Shown in pieces: positions 53,704 through 61,927 of a stretch of 64,000 nucleotides of DNA. Origin of the DNA: CAVYUC01 sp963816685. GTDB taxonomy: Bacteria > Bacteroidota > Bacteroidia > Bacteroidales > Prolixibacteraceae. Below the pieces are notes generated by a model. That model was not told the origin of the DNA, did no database searches, and saw nothing but the letters and a program-made list of their open reading frames with translations. Position 1 is the first letter of the stretch. Every line of letters starts with the position of its first letter. The DNA lies in NCBI GenBank assembly GCA_963816685.1, contig CAWFMB010000014.1, forward strand, positions 372,001-436,000. The letters are read 5' to 3'. Both the position numbers and the translations under genes were made by a program.

Positions 53704-55769
53704 TATTTTATTTCCGATCCGTTTTTCACCTTTCGGTCAGGTTCAACAATGGATAGTTTTCCATCGGCATCTTCGGCGCATAAAATCATTCCCTGTGATT
53801 CGATGCCACGCAATTTTTTGGGTTCGAGGTTGACTAAAATGGAAACCTGCCTGCCGATTAAATCTTCGGGTTCGTAATATTCAGCAATTCCTGAAACTAC
53901 GGTTCGTTTATCGATTCCGGTATCGATTTTCAGTTTGAGCAGTTTTTTGGTTTTGGCCACTTTTTCGGCTTCCAGAATGGTTCCTGTCCGGATATCCATT
54001 TTGCCAAAATCGTCGAATTCAATGCTTTGTTTTGCCGGTTTTGCTTTTGCTGCCGCCGCTTCATTTGCTTTGCGCGCATTGAGCAGCTTTTGCAACTGAG
54101 CTTCAATTACCTCATCTTCAATTTTTTCGAAAAGCAGTTCGGGTTGATTTATTTTATGCCCGGCCGGTAAGAGGCTTGTATTTCCCAGTTTATCCCAGTC
54201 CTGTTTTTCGAAGTTGAGGAACCCGCGCAGTTTTTCCATGCTGAACGGGAGGAATGGCTCCAGGCAAATGGTGAGGTTGGCTGTAATTTGCAGGCTCACA
54301 TTCAAAATCGTTTTTACCCGTTCCGGATCTGTTTTGAACTTTTTCCATGGTTCTTCGTCGGCAAGGTATTTGTTGCCAGGCCGCGCCAGGTCCATTGCAT
54401 TTTTCAATGCTTCGCGGATACGAAAACTTTCAAGGCTTTTTTCCACTTCGGCTTTGATTGTGGCAATAGAATAAAGCGTCTCCTTGTCGAAATCGGTGTA
54501 AGCAACTGCTTCCGGCACTTCGCCGTTAAAATATTTATGGGTAAGCACCAGCGCGCGGTTCACAAAATTGCCGAGCACAGCCACCAGTTCGTTATTATTT
54601 CGGTTCTGGAAATCCTTCCATGTAAAATCGTTGTCCTTGGTTTCCGGGGCATTGGCTGTCAGCACATATTTCAACACATCTTCCTTCCCCGGGAAATCTT
54701 CGAGATATTCATGCAGCCATACTGCCCAGTTTCGTGAAGTGGAAATCTTGTCGTTTTCGAGGTTCAGGAATTCGTTGGCCGGCACATTTTCCGGCAGGTT
54801 GTATGTTCCTTCAGCTTTTAACATGGCCGGGAAAATAATGCAATGGAAAACGATGTTGTCTTTCCCGATGAAATGCAACAAGCGGGTTTCCGGGTCTTTC
54901 CAGTATTTTTCCCAAAGCCCCTCTTCATCTCTCCCCGAGGGGGAGAGTGAATTAAACAATTCTTTTGTAGCTGAAATATAACCAATAGGCGCATCGAACC
55001 ATACGTACAGTACTTTTCCTTCAGCGCCTTCCACCGGAACCGGAACGCCCCACTGCAGGTCGCGGGTAACGGCGCGTGGCTGCAGACCGCTGTCGATCCA
55101 CGATTTGCACTGCCCGTACACATTCGGTTTCCATTCTTTGTGGCCTTCCAGAATCCACTCTTTCAGCCACGGTTCGTATTCGTCGAGGGGAAGGTACCAG
55201 TGTTTGGTTTCCTTCAGCACCGGCTGATTTCCGCTAATCATCGAGGTGGGATTAATCAGTTCGGTTGGGCTGAGCGAAGTTCCGCAGCTTTCGCACTGGT
55301 CGCCGTATGCTTTTTCGAAGCCGCATTTCGGACAGGTGCCAATGATGTAACGGTCGGCAAGGAACTGTTTGTTTTCTTCGTCGTAATATTGCTCCGATGT
55401 TTTTTCGATGAACTTGCCCTCGTCGTACAGTTTTTTGAAAAAACCGGAAGCTGTTTCATGATGCACTTTGGCGCTTGTGCGTGAATATACATTGAATGAA
55501 ATTCCGAATTTCTGAAACGACTCTTTTATAATTTTATGGAATTTATCCACCACATCCTGTGGCGACACTCCTTCGTTTTTGGCTTTTAATGTAATGGGCA
55601 CTCCATGCTCGTCGGAACCGCCAATGAGCAATACATCCTCGTTTTTCAGGCGGAGATAGCGGGCATAAATATCGGCAGGGACATACACTCCGGCGAGGTG
55701 CCCGATGTGGATTGGCCCGTTGGCATACGGAAGTGCAGTGGTTATGAGAGTACGTTTAAAATCTGTCAT
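53703..55769 (-). CDS. metG: Methionyl-tRNA synthetase with C-terminal tRNA-binding domain
   Basis: 688 residues. HIGH region ALPYANGPIHIGHLAG at about 12-27; zinc-knuckle cysteines in TCPKCGFEKAYGDQCESCG (about 145-163); KMSKS equivalent KISTSR (about 345). The anticodon-binding helices follow, and about 575-688 is the EMAP/Trbp111-like tRNA-binding domain (FGKMDIRTGTILEAEKVAKT, KKLRGIESQGMILCAED). It charges tRNA-Met. Residues about 275-284 are encoded by a GC-rich palindromic element and appear as an extra loop (SLSPSGRDEEGL) before WEKYWKDPETRLLHFIGKDN. The frame is unbroken, so the enzyme is probably functional. Confidence 0.95.
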   Translation of the reverse strand: MTDFKRTLITTALPYANGPIHIGHLAGVYVPADIYARYLRLKNEDVLLIGGSDEHGVPITLKAKNEGVSPQDVVDKFHKIIKESFQKFGISFNVYSRTSAKVHHETASGFFKKLYDEGKFIEKTSEQYYDEENKQFLADRYIIGTCPKCGFEKAYGDQCESCGTSLSPTELINPTSMISGNQPVLKETKHWYLPLDEYEPWLKEWILEGHKEWKPNVYGQCKSWIDSGLQPRAVTRDLQWGVPVPVEGAEGKVLYVWFDAPIGYISATKELFNSLSPSGRDEEGLWEKYWKDPETRLLHFIGKDNIVFHCIIFPAMLKAEGTYNLPENVPANEFLNLENDKISTSRNWAVWLHEYLEDFPGKEDVLKYVLTANAPETKDNDFTWKDFQNRNNNELVAVLGNFVNRALVLTHKYFNGEVPEAVAYTDFDKETLYSIATIKAEVEKSLESFRIREALKNAMDLARPGNKYLADEEPWKKFKTDPERVKTILNVSLQITANLTICLEPFLPFSMEKLRGFLNFEKQDWDKLGNTSLLPAGHKINQPELLFEKIEDEVIEAQLQKLLNARKANEAAAAKAKPAKQSIEFDDFGKMDIRTGTILEAEKVAKTKKLLKLKIDTGIDKRTVVSGIAEYYEPEDLIGRQVSILVNLEPKKLRGIESQGMILCAEDADGKLSIVEPDRKVKNGSEIK
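54917..54947 (-). repeat. GC-rich palindromic element inside metG, copy 4
   Basis: On the minus strand CTCTCCCC-CTC-GGGGAGAG is followed by ATGAAGAGGGGCTTTGG. Hairpin and tail match the three intergenic copies. It is read in frame and contributes about 10 residues to MetRS. Confidence 0.7.
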
Positions 55770-55956
55770 CGCAAAAGAATTTGATTAACCGTGATTTTTA
55801 AGGCCACAAAGATAGTGGAAATTTTCGGGAGGGTGGATTCCGGGTTTTGATGTTTCTTATTTCTTATTCCTTATTTATTATTTGATATTCCCGCAGATTC
55901 CGCAGATACCCGCAGATTTTATGATTCTGCAAAAATCAGCGTAATCAGCTAGATTG
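55770..55956. other. Intergenic region before metG and the repeat array
   Basis: The metG 5' side must contain its promoter; no clear box was found. From about 55886 the sequence is a partial CCGCAGATT-type repeat end that belongs to the array. Confidence 0.4.
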
Positions 55957-56206
55957 AAAAACCGGTATTTTTTAAATCCGGAGGATTTAAATGTTTATAG
56001 AAACTAGACATTTAAGAAGAACCTGCGACTCCGGCCGGATCTTTTTCATTTGCATCATTTCTATAAACATGCGATACCTCCGGCATCGGTTTTTTTAAAA
56101 TTTTATTATCGAATGGCAATGATAGTGCAATGATTTTACCGCAGATTCCGCAGATAAGCGCAGATTTTATGAATTCTGCGGAAATGAGTGTAATCCGTTA
56201 TATTTA
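55957..56206. repeat. Array unit interrupted by the IS
   Basis: One unit of the family of about 260 bp found at 57868-59150. It runs from AAAAACCGGTATTT to GTTATATTTA, where the IS starts. Confidence 0.8.
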
Positions 56207-57861
56207 GGGTCTGCTGAGAAATAATTTTACTTTGGTTTATAGAAACTTATCGCCATTTTTGTAGAAACAAGTACAAGGATTTATGAATAGAGCAAGAAAA
56301 AAGCGTGCACCCACTCCGGTGTATGTCTCTCCGAATCAACTTTCCCTGGAATGTTTTCACACTCCCTTTGAGCAGCATTTGAACAAGAAAAACCGATGGG
56401 TAGTTTTAGCTGAGTTAATTCCATGGGATGAGATTTGCAATCTTTACCTGAAGCATGTTGGTGTTGCCGCAACTGGCAGGCCAGCTATAAGCCCCAGAGT
56501 TGTAATAGGCTCCCTGATCATAAAGCACATGTGTAATCTGGATGATCGTGAGACAGTTGACCAGATTTCAGAAAACATGTACATGCAATACTTCTTAGGC
56601 TATTCATCCTTTACACCAGAGGCACCTTTTGATGCTTCATTATTTGTTGAGTTCCGCAAACGATTAGGAATGGATAGCCTAAATGCCATTAATGAAAAAA
56701 TCATTGCATTGAAAACTAAAATGACTAAACCTAAAGATGTTACAGTCATAGATAAAGATGCAGATAATGATAAAAAAGATGATTCTGAAGCCAACAATGA
56801 CATTGGCAACAAAGGGAGGGTCATCTTCGATGCGACTGCATGCCCTCAGGATATTGCTTATCCAACAGATCTGGATTTATTATCAACTGCCAGAAAGAAA
56901 TCTGAGGAGTTGATAGATGTACTTTATGACCCCTTGCTGCACGAAAAGAAACCCAGGACCTATCGTCAGGTTGCCCGCAAACGCTATTTGAAGATAGCTC
57001 AAAAAAAGAATAAACGGCGCCAGGAAACCCGCAAAGCAATAGCAAGCCAACTTCGTTTTTTAAAGCGTAATTTCAATTCCATTAATCGTCTTCTCAATTC
57101 ATACTCTACCGTACCTCTGAACCCTAAAGATTACAAATACCTGTTGGTAATCAGTATGCTTTATCAGCAGCAGAAAAAGATGTATGATGATAAAACACAT
57201 TCTGTCGAGGACAGGATTGTCAGTATTCATCAGCCACATGTGAGGCCTATTGTAAGAGGGAAGACACAGGCAAAGGTTGAGTTTGGTTCAAAGATTCACG
57301 TTTCTATTGTTGATGGTATCTCATTTCTGGACCAGTTAAGCTGGGATGCTTTTAATGAAGGAAGCCATATGATGGAATATGTTGAAAAGTACCATCAGCG
57401 TTTTGGATTTTATCCGCGCGAGCTGCTTGCCGATCAGATTTACTGTACCCGCGCCAATCGAGCCGCATTAAAGGAAAAAGGCATAAAGCTAATAGCGAAG
57501 CCTCTTGGACGTCCCTCGGCAGTGCAGATTCACGTAAGACCGGGAGAGCGTAATCCAATCGAGGGTAAGTTTGGTCAGGCAAAAACAGCATATGGATTAA
57601 ACCGTATAAAAGCCAGGCTGATGGATACCAGTGAATCATGGATTGCCAGCATCTTTTTGGTGCTAAACCTGGTCAAGTTGGCCGGGGTGGCACTCCCGTG
57701 CCTTTTAATCAGGAGGGCAGAAAGTTTTTCAGCAAGAATGATTGAGATCTTTTTTAAAGAATTTGCAACTCATAAAAAGATATACTACAAAATGTATTGC
57801 TAAATAGGAAAACCTAACAGAGTTAATTATTAAATGGTGACCTGAGTTTTTCAGCAGGCCC
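56207..57861 (+). mobile_element. IS element with DDE transposase (IS5/IS1182-like)
   Basis: 1655 bp bounded by imperfect inverted repeats: GGGTCTGCTGAGAAA at the left and the complement of GGGCCTGCTGAAAAA at the right. TATTTA flanks both ends (56201-56206, 57862-57867), consistent with a target duplication of up to 6 bp; alternative end choices give 4 bp. The flanks join into a normal array unit when the IS is removed. Confidence 0.85.
56283..57803 (+). CDS. DUF772-type DDE transposase
   Basis: 506 residues. The N-terminal DUF772 domain (RPAISPRVVIGSLIIKHMCN, about 60-80; FTPEAPFDASLFVEFRKRLG) is shared by IS5 and IS1182 transposases. Candidate catalytic residues: Asp in VIFDATACPQD, Asp in ELLADQIYC and Glu in ERNPIEGKFGQAK. 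A charged insertion (DKDADNDKKDDSEANND) lies between the domains. The frame is complete, so the IS may still be active. Confidence 0.9.
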   Translation: MNRARKKRAPTPVYVSPNQLSLECFHTPFEQHLNKKNRWVVLAELIPWDEICNLYLKHVGVAATGRPAISPRVVIGSLIIKHMCNLDDRETVDQISENMYMQYFLGYSSFTPEAPFDASLFVEFRKRLGMDSLNAINEKIIALKTKMTKPKDVTVIDKDADNDKKDDSEANNDIGNKGRVIFDATACPQDIAYPTDLDLLSTARKKSEELIDVLYDPLLHEKKPRTYRQVARKRYLKIAQKKNKRRQETRKAIASQLRFLKRNFNSINRLLNSYSTVPLNPKDYKYLLVISMLYQQQKKMYDDKTHSVEDRIVSIHQPHVRPIVRGKTQAKVEFGSKIHVSIVDGISFLDQLSWDAFNEGSHMMEYVEKYHQRFGFYPRELLADQIYCTRANRAALKEKGIKLIAKPLGRPSAVQIHVRPGERNPIEGKFGQAKTAYGLNRIKARLMDTSESWIASIFLVLNLVKLAGVALPCLLIRRAESFSARMIEIFFKEFATHKKIYYKMYC

Positions 57862-59150
57862 TATTTAAAAACAGGAATTTCTTAAATCCGGAGGATTTAT
57901 ATGTTTATAGAAAATGGTCATCCAAAAAACATACGACTCCGGCCGGAGTCGCACCTTTATAATTTGCAATATTACTATAAACATGCGATACCTCCGGCAT
58001 CGATTTTTAAAAATTTTATTGGAATGGCAATGATAGTGCAAGTAAATTGATGTTTCCCGCAGATTTCGCAGATACCCGCTGATTTTATGATTCTGCGAAA
58101 ATCAGTGTAATCCGTTATATTTAAAAACCGGTATTTCTTATATCCGGAGGATTTATATGTTTATAGAAAATGGTCATCCAAAAAGAACATACGACTCCGG
58201 CCGGAGTCGCACTTTTTAATTTGCATCATTTCTATAAACATACGATACCTTCGGCATCGATTTTTAAAAATTTTATTGGAATGGCAATATTAGTGCCAGT
58301 AAATTGATGATTCCCGCAGATTTCGCAGATAAGCGCAGATTTTATGAATTCTGCGGAAATGAGTGTAATCCGTTATATTTAAAAACAGGAATTTCTTAAA
58401 TCCGGAGGATTTATATGTTTATAGAAAATGGTCATCCAAAAAACATACGACTCCGGCCGGAGTCGCACCTTTATAATTTGCAACATTTCTATAAACATGC
58501 GATACCTCCGGCATCGAATTTTTTAAAATTTTATTATCGGAATGGCAATGATAGTGCAAGTAAATTGATGATTCCCGCAGATTTCGCAGATAAGCGCAGA
58601 TTTTATGAATTCTGCGAAAATCAGTGTAATCAGTTATATTTTAAAACAGGAATTTCTTAAATCCGGAGGATTTATATGTTTATAGAAAATGGTCATCTAA
58701 AAAAACATACGACTCCGGCCGGAGTCGCACCATTATAATTTGCAACATTTCTATAAACATGCGATACCTCCGGCATCGAATTTTTTAAAATTTTATTATC
58801 GGAATGGCAATGATAGTGCAAGTAAATTGATGATTCCCGCAGATTTCGCAGATAAGCGCAGATTTTGTAATTTCTGCAAAAATCAGTGTAATCCGTTATA
58901 TTTAAAAACCGGTATTTCTTAAATCCGGAGGATTTATATGTTTATAGAAAATAGTCATCTAAAAAAACATACGACTCCGGCCGCACTTTTTAATTTGCAT
59001 CATTTCTATAAACATGCGATACCTCCGGCATCGGTTTTTTTAAGTTTGATTACCGGCAAGACAACATTCACCACAGATTCCGCAGATACACGCTGATTTT
59101 ATGATTTCTGCGAAAATCTGTGGAATCAGCGGGAGATATATTTTTAGGAA
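57862..59150. repeat. Tandem array of about 260-bp units
   Basis: Five units start at 57868, 58123, 58381, 58643 and 58904 (spacing 255-262 bp). Each has an AATCCGGAGGATTTATATG start, TGTTTATAGAAA inverted against TTTCTATAAACA, a central palindrome GACTCCGGCCGGAGTC, a CCTCCGGCATCG box and a CCGCAGATTTCGCAGATA end. The last unit has lost half the palindrome. No spacers and no genes are present; short frames inside the units are not conserved between copies. Confidence 0.88.
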
Positions 59151-59160
59151 GTTCAAAAAG

Positions 59161-59192
59161 AGAAACCGCTCCAAATTAACAGAACGGTTTCT
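59161..59192 (-). terminator. Terminator of lipoprotein A
   Basis: AGAAACCG (59161-59168) pairs with CGGTTTCT (59185-59192); a TCTTTTTG run follows on the minus strand. Duplicated at 61463-61494. Confidence 0.75.
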
Positions 59193-59201
59193 TAAAATTA
59201 T

Positions 59202-59725
59202 TTATTCTTCTATTGGAACAGCATTGTTGTAATCTTCTTCGGTGATGGTGTATGTATAGCGGTACTCTTTGTCTGTGCATTCCCTGCCAATGACTTTTTT
59301 TGTGTAATTGGATTCATTATAATAATTTACTATGTTTCTTTCAATTGCGCATTCATCGCTAAAAAAAAGTTCACAAGCCTGAATTATTACTCTCTCATTA
59401 TCGAAATTAATCACAACCGAATCAGTTGTAATTGGGAATATTCCCTGTGCCTCAAAATGATAACCCTCATTTTATATTCTAAATATTCAGTATTTGGCTC
59501 AATCCTGATGGTGTCCTTTTTAATTTCCTGACTATCAAAATCTGGTTTAAAACTATACTGAATTATTATGAAATGGCTGGTGTTATTTTGAATTACATAC
59601 TGGTTTGAACCTTCCTTCTCCACAGGAAACAGGCAACAAGAATGAATTAATAGAGCAACAGAAATTAAAGTTAGGATTTTTCTGCCGTGATGAAATAAAA
59701 CAGATTTTAAATGTAATGAGTTCAT
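59202..59725 (-). pseudogene. Small lipoprotein A of the EEDYNNAVPIE family, frameshifted
   Basis: Lipobox LLIHSC near residue 29. The first frame (from ATG 59725) reads QYVIQNNTSHFIIIQYSFKP and drifts after EYKM; the other frame supplies NEGYHFEAQGIFPITTDSVV, INFDNERVIIQ and the family end YTYTITEEDYNNAVPIEE. The total is one base short of a multiple of three. Adding one A to the AAAA run near 59470 restores one protein of 174 residues, close in length to family member C. Function unknown. It is last in the cassette run, directly before a terminator. Confidence 0.75.
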
Positions 59726-59743
59726 TTTTTTATTGAATATTTT

Positions 59744-59894
59744 TTATTTATGATACTTTTCGAATAGGTAATCCACATAGCCTTCTGTCGGGTTGTCAAA
59801 CATTTCCTTAATATTCATTTGCAGGAATTGACGGATCATGATAATGTGTACCGCCCCTTTTTACTTCTTTTTCAATCTTCAATCGGAACAGCAT
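59744..59894 (-). pseudogene. Metalloprotease remnant in cassette B
   Basis: The first 28 codons match the start of the gene at 63367 (MLFRLKIEKEVKRGGTHYHD), up to a stop at 59808. Its last 24 codons (NIKEMFDNPTEGYVDYLFEKYHK) follow directly in another frame. The middle of about 1.3 kb, with the HExxH domain, is missing. The join lies in ATGAA-TATTAA; in the intact gene ATGAAATTA occurs at both deletion ends. Confidence 0.75.
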
Positions 59895-60276
59895 TATTGT
59901 AATCTTCTTCTGTTATAGTTGCTAAATGAAAACCTTGTAGAATTGAATGGCAATCAATACATGGATACGTATCTCTGCTTAAAACCAATTTTTTTTCTTC
60001 ATTAAAAATTATTTCTACCGAATCAACCATGGAAACAGAAAAAAACGTTCGCGAATCGGTATCTTCTCCTGCACTTCTTTGAAATTCCAGTTCAGAAAAC
60101 AGTTCCATATATATGGGATTGGCCTCCGCAAATGATATATGCCCTATTCCCATTCTGTAACCATAAATTTCCAGGTTATAACCGGTAGAATTAGTCAAGG
60201 TGTAGGTATCATATCCTTGTCGGCATGCAAATGCAATTGCACCTAAAAAACACAATAATAATAGTTTTGATTTCAT
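59872..60276 (-). CDS. Small lipoprotein B of the EEDYNNAVPIE family
   Basis: 134 residues, lipobox GAIAFAC (Cys 18). TYTLTNSTGYNLEIYGYRMG opens, VDSVEIIFNEEKKLVLSRD is the central beta pair and ATITEEDYNNAVPIED closes. It is most similar to member D (shared AxNIYMExFSxLxxxRxxGEDxDSRTFFS pattern). The stop TGA comes just after a 7-bp tandem GATTGAA duplication. No known family; the shared part looks like one small beta-sandwich. Confidence 0.75.
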   Translation of the reverse strand: MKSKLLLLCFLGAIAFACRQGYDTYTLTNSTGYNLEIYGYRMGIGHISFAEANPIYMELFSELEFQRSAGEDTDSRTFFSVSMVDSVEIIFNEEKKLVLSRDTYPCIDCHSILQGFHLATITEEDYNNAVPIED

Positions 60277-60281
60277 ATTCC

Positions 60282-60395
60282 TTATTGTAAATCATAGAAC
60301 AAGTAATCCAAATTATTTTCTGTGGGATTATCAATTATATCCCGGATTTTGTTTCTCCATCCCCACCAATTTCCAATCTTCAATCGGAACAGCAT
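60282..60395 (-). pseudogene. Metalloprotease remnant in cassette C
   Basis: 37 codons: MLFRLKI from the start of the 63367 gene joined in frame to GNWWGWRNKIRDIIDNPTEN and YLFYDLQ from its end. Everything between, including the catalytic domain, is deleted. Confidence 0.75.
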
Positions 60396-60858
60396 TGTTG
60401 TAATCTTCTTCGGTAATGGTGTAAGTGTAACGATATTCATTCTCACCGGATGATCTGCCAGTTTTTTCCCGTTTGTATTCTGTGTCATATGCGAGAATGT
60501 TTCTTTCAAAATCACAAATACTTAAAGTATGTTCGTCGCAAACCTGGATAATGATTGTTTTATCATCAAAAATGATATTTACGGAATCGATTTCAAAATT
60601 TTCAAATATACCTAGCGGTTCGTTAACTAATCCTCGTCCTCTTCGTACCGAAAAGTTTTGGTCAGGTTTAATATCAATTTCCTCTAGAGGATTGGAATAG
60701 TTAATCAACCTGTCACCTTTCCAATTGAATCTGTCAAAACCTTCAATCAATATTTCACTGTTTGTTTCATTTTGGATGACATATTCCCAATAATATTCTT
60801 TTTCGCAGGAATGGAACATTGTCATTAAAAAGCATAAAACATAATATTTTCTTTTCAT
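60331..60858 (-). CDS. Small lipoprotein C of the EEDYNNAVPIE family
   Basis: 175 residues, lipobox TMFHSC (Cys 18). VIQNETNSEILIEGFDRFNW opens, FEIDSVNIIFDDKTIIIQVC is the central part and YTYTITEEDYNNAVPIED follows. Because the downstream protease gene is deleted, the frame runs on for WKLVGMEKQNPGYN before a stop, an accidental tail. Member A is its closest relative (VIQNNTS, CDEHTLS/CAIERNI region). Confidence 0.75.
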   Translation of the reverse strand: MKRKYYVLCFLMTMFHSCEKEYYWEYVIQNETNSEILIEGFDRFNWKGDRLINYSNPLEEIDIKPDQNFSVRRGRGLVNEPLGIFENFEIDSVNIIFDDKTIIIQVCDEHTLSICDFERNILAYDTEYKREKTGRSSGENEYRYTYTITEEDYNNAVPIEDWKLVGMEKQNPGYN

Positions 60859-60890
60859 TCTATATCATTTAAATGATTAAAATAATGCAT

Positions 60891-61031
60891 CTAAATACTG
60901 TTCAGTTGAGTTCCTCCGCAATTATCAATATAATTGTACACAATCCTGTTTTCTGTAAATGGTCCCTCTTGAATATTCGCGGCAGGGGTGTTCCTGTATT
61001 CCGGGTTTAAATCTAAAGAAATTGTTATGTT
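60891..61031 (-). pseudogene. C-terminal fragment of gene family F
   Basis: 46 codons ending YNYIDNCGGTQLNSI, with PAANIQEGPFTENRIVYNYI matching the gene end at the right window edge (63939). A stop lies directly upstream of the fragment, where the repeat DNA begins. Confidence 0.6.
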
Positions 61032-61445
61032 TTACAAGTACCAAGTGGTAAAAAAATACATGGGGGGGGGGTAAATTTAGAATCGATTTAAATAAATTTC
61101 TATAATGGAACTATGTTCTAATGCAAGGGATTGCAACTGGCCCCCAGATTTCGCAGATACACGAGATTTTATGTTTCTTCGATAATCAGGCTAATCAGCT
61201 ATATTTAAAAACCGGTATTTCTTAAATCCGGAGGATTTATATGTTTATAGAAAATAGTCATCTAAAAAAACATACGACTCCGGCCGCACTTTTTAATTTG
61301 CATCATTTCTATAAACATGCGATACCTCCGGCATCGGTTTTTTTAAGTTTGATTACCGGCAAGACAACATTCACCACAGATTCCGCAGATACACGCTGAT
61401 TTTATGATTTCTGCGAAAATCTGTGGAATCAGCGGGAGATATATT
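61032..61445. repeat. Repeat region with one array unit (copy of 58904-59150)
   Basis: It has a G10 run at 61062-61071, then a CCGCAGATT-type end, and a full array unit from 61207 that shares the damaged palindrome and the downstream sequence of the last unit at 58904. No gene is seen. Confidence 0.8.
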
Positions 61446-61462
61446 TTAGGAAGTTCAAAAAG

Positions 61463-61494
61463 AGAAACCGGTCCAAATTAACAGAACGGTTTCT
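61463..61494 (-). terminator. Terminator of lipoprotein D
   Basis: AGAAACCG (61463-61470) pairs with CGGTTTCT (61487-61494), T-run on the minus strand; duplicate of 59161-59192. Confidence 0.75.
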
Positions 61495-61503
61495 TAAAAT
61501 TAT

Positions 61504-61914
61504 TTATTCTTCTATTGGAACAGCATTGTTGTAATCTTCTTCGGTGATGGTTACAGTAACATCGCCTCTTACAATCGGGTGACAATTGGCATCAGGATAA
61601 TTGAAACATGTAACCGTTAGAACACTATCGGAGTTAAATAGAATATTTACCGAATCAACGTAAGGAATTGAAAAAAAAGTTCGTGAATCAAAATCCTCGC
61701 CATCTCTTCTTTTAATTGTCAAATCCGAAAAGGGTTCCATATAAATATTATCAGCCTTTTCAAACGAAAGTGTATTTGTCCTGAAACCCTCAACAACAAT
61801 TTCATGTGGTGTTAAATTCTTTAATTCAAAAGTATTATAGATCGGTTTACAGGCAACCATAAGAATAATTGCCAATTTAAAAATGAAAATAAGTTTATTA
61901 TTCAATAGGTTCAT
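61504..61914 (-). CDS. Small lipoprotein D of the EEDYNNAVPIE family
   Basis: 136 residues, lipobox IILMVAC (Cys about 22). FELKNLTPHEIVVEGFRTNT, NIYMEPFSDLTIKRRDGEDF, DSRTFFSIPYVDSVNILF and the end VTITEEDYNNAVPIEE. It lies 13 bp after the metalloprotease gene, so it is probably co-transcribed with cassette E. Its stop is TAA right after PIEE, without the 7-bp duplication, so it is a stand-alone form of the domain. Confidence 0.75.
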   Translation of the reverse strand: MNLLNNKLIFIFKLAIILMVACKPIYNTFELKNLTPHEIVVEGFRTNTLSFEKADNIYMEPFSDLTIKRRDGEDFDSRTFFSIPYVDSVNILFNSDSVLTVTCFNYPDANCHPIVRGDVTVTITEEDYNNAVPIEE

Positions 61915-61927
61915 AATTAATTAAAAC

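Noticed and set aside
53404..53877. 157-residue plus-strand frame
   Set aside because: Crosses the metG terminator, a GC-rich element and the 3' end of metG; its composition follows those features.
58415..58660. 81-codon frame in an array unit with a GGAGGATTTATATG start, and a related 60-codon frame at 58740-58922
   Set aside because: Other units have stops or shifts in the same frame, the frame crosses the structural repeats, and the apparent ribosome site is one arm of the inverted repeat.
57868..59150. CRISPR array
   Set aside because: Units are about 260 bp, directly adjacent and alike throughout; there are no variable spacers and no cas genes.
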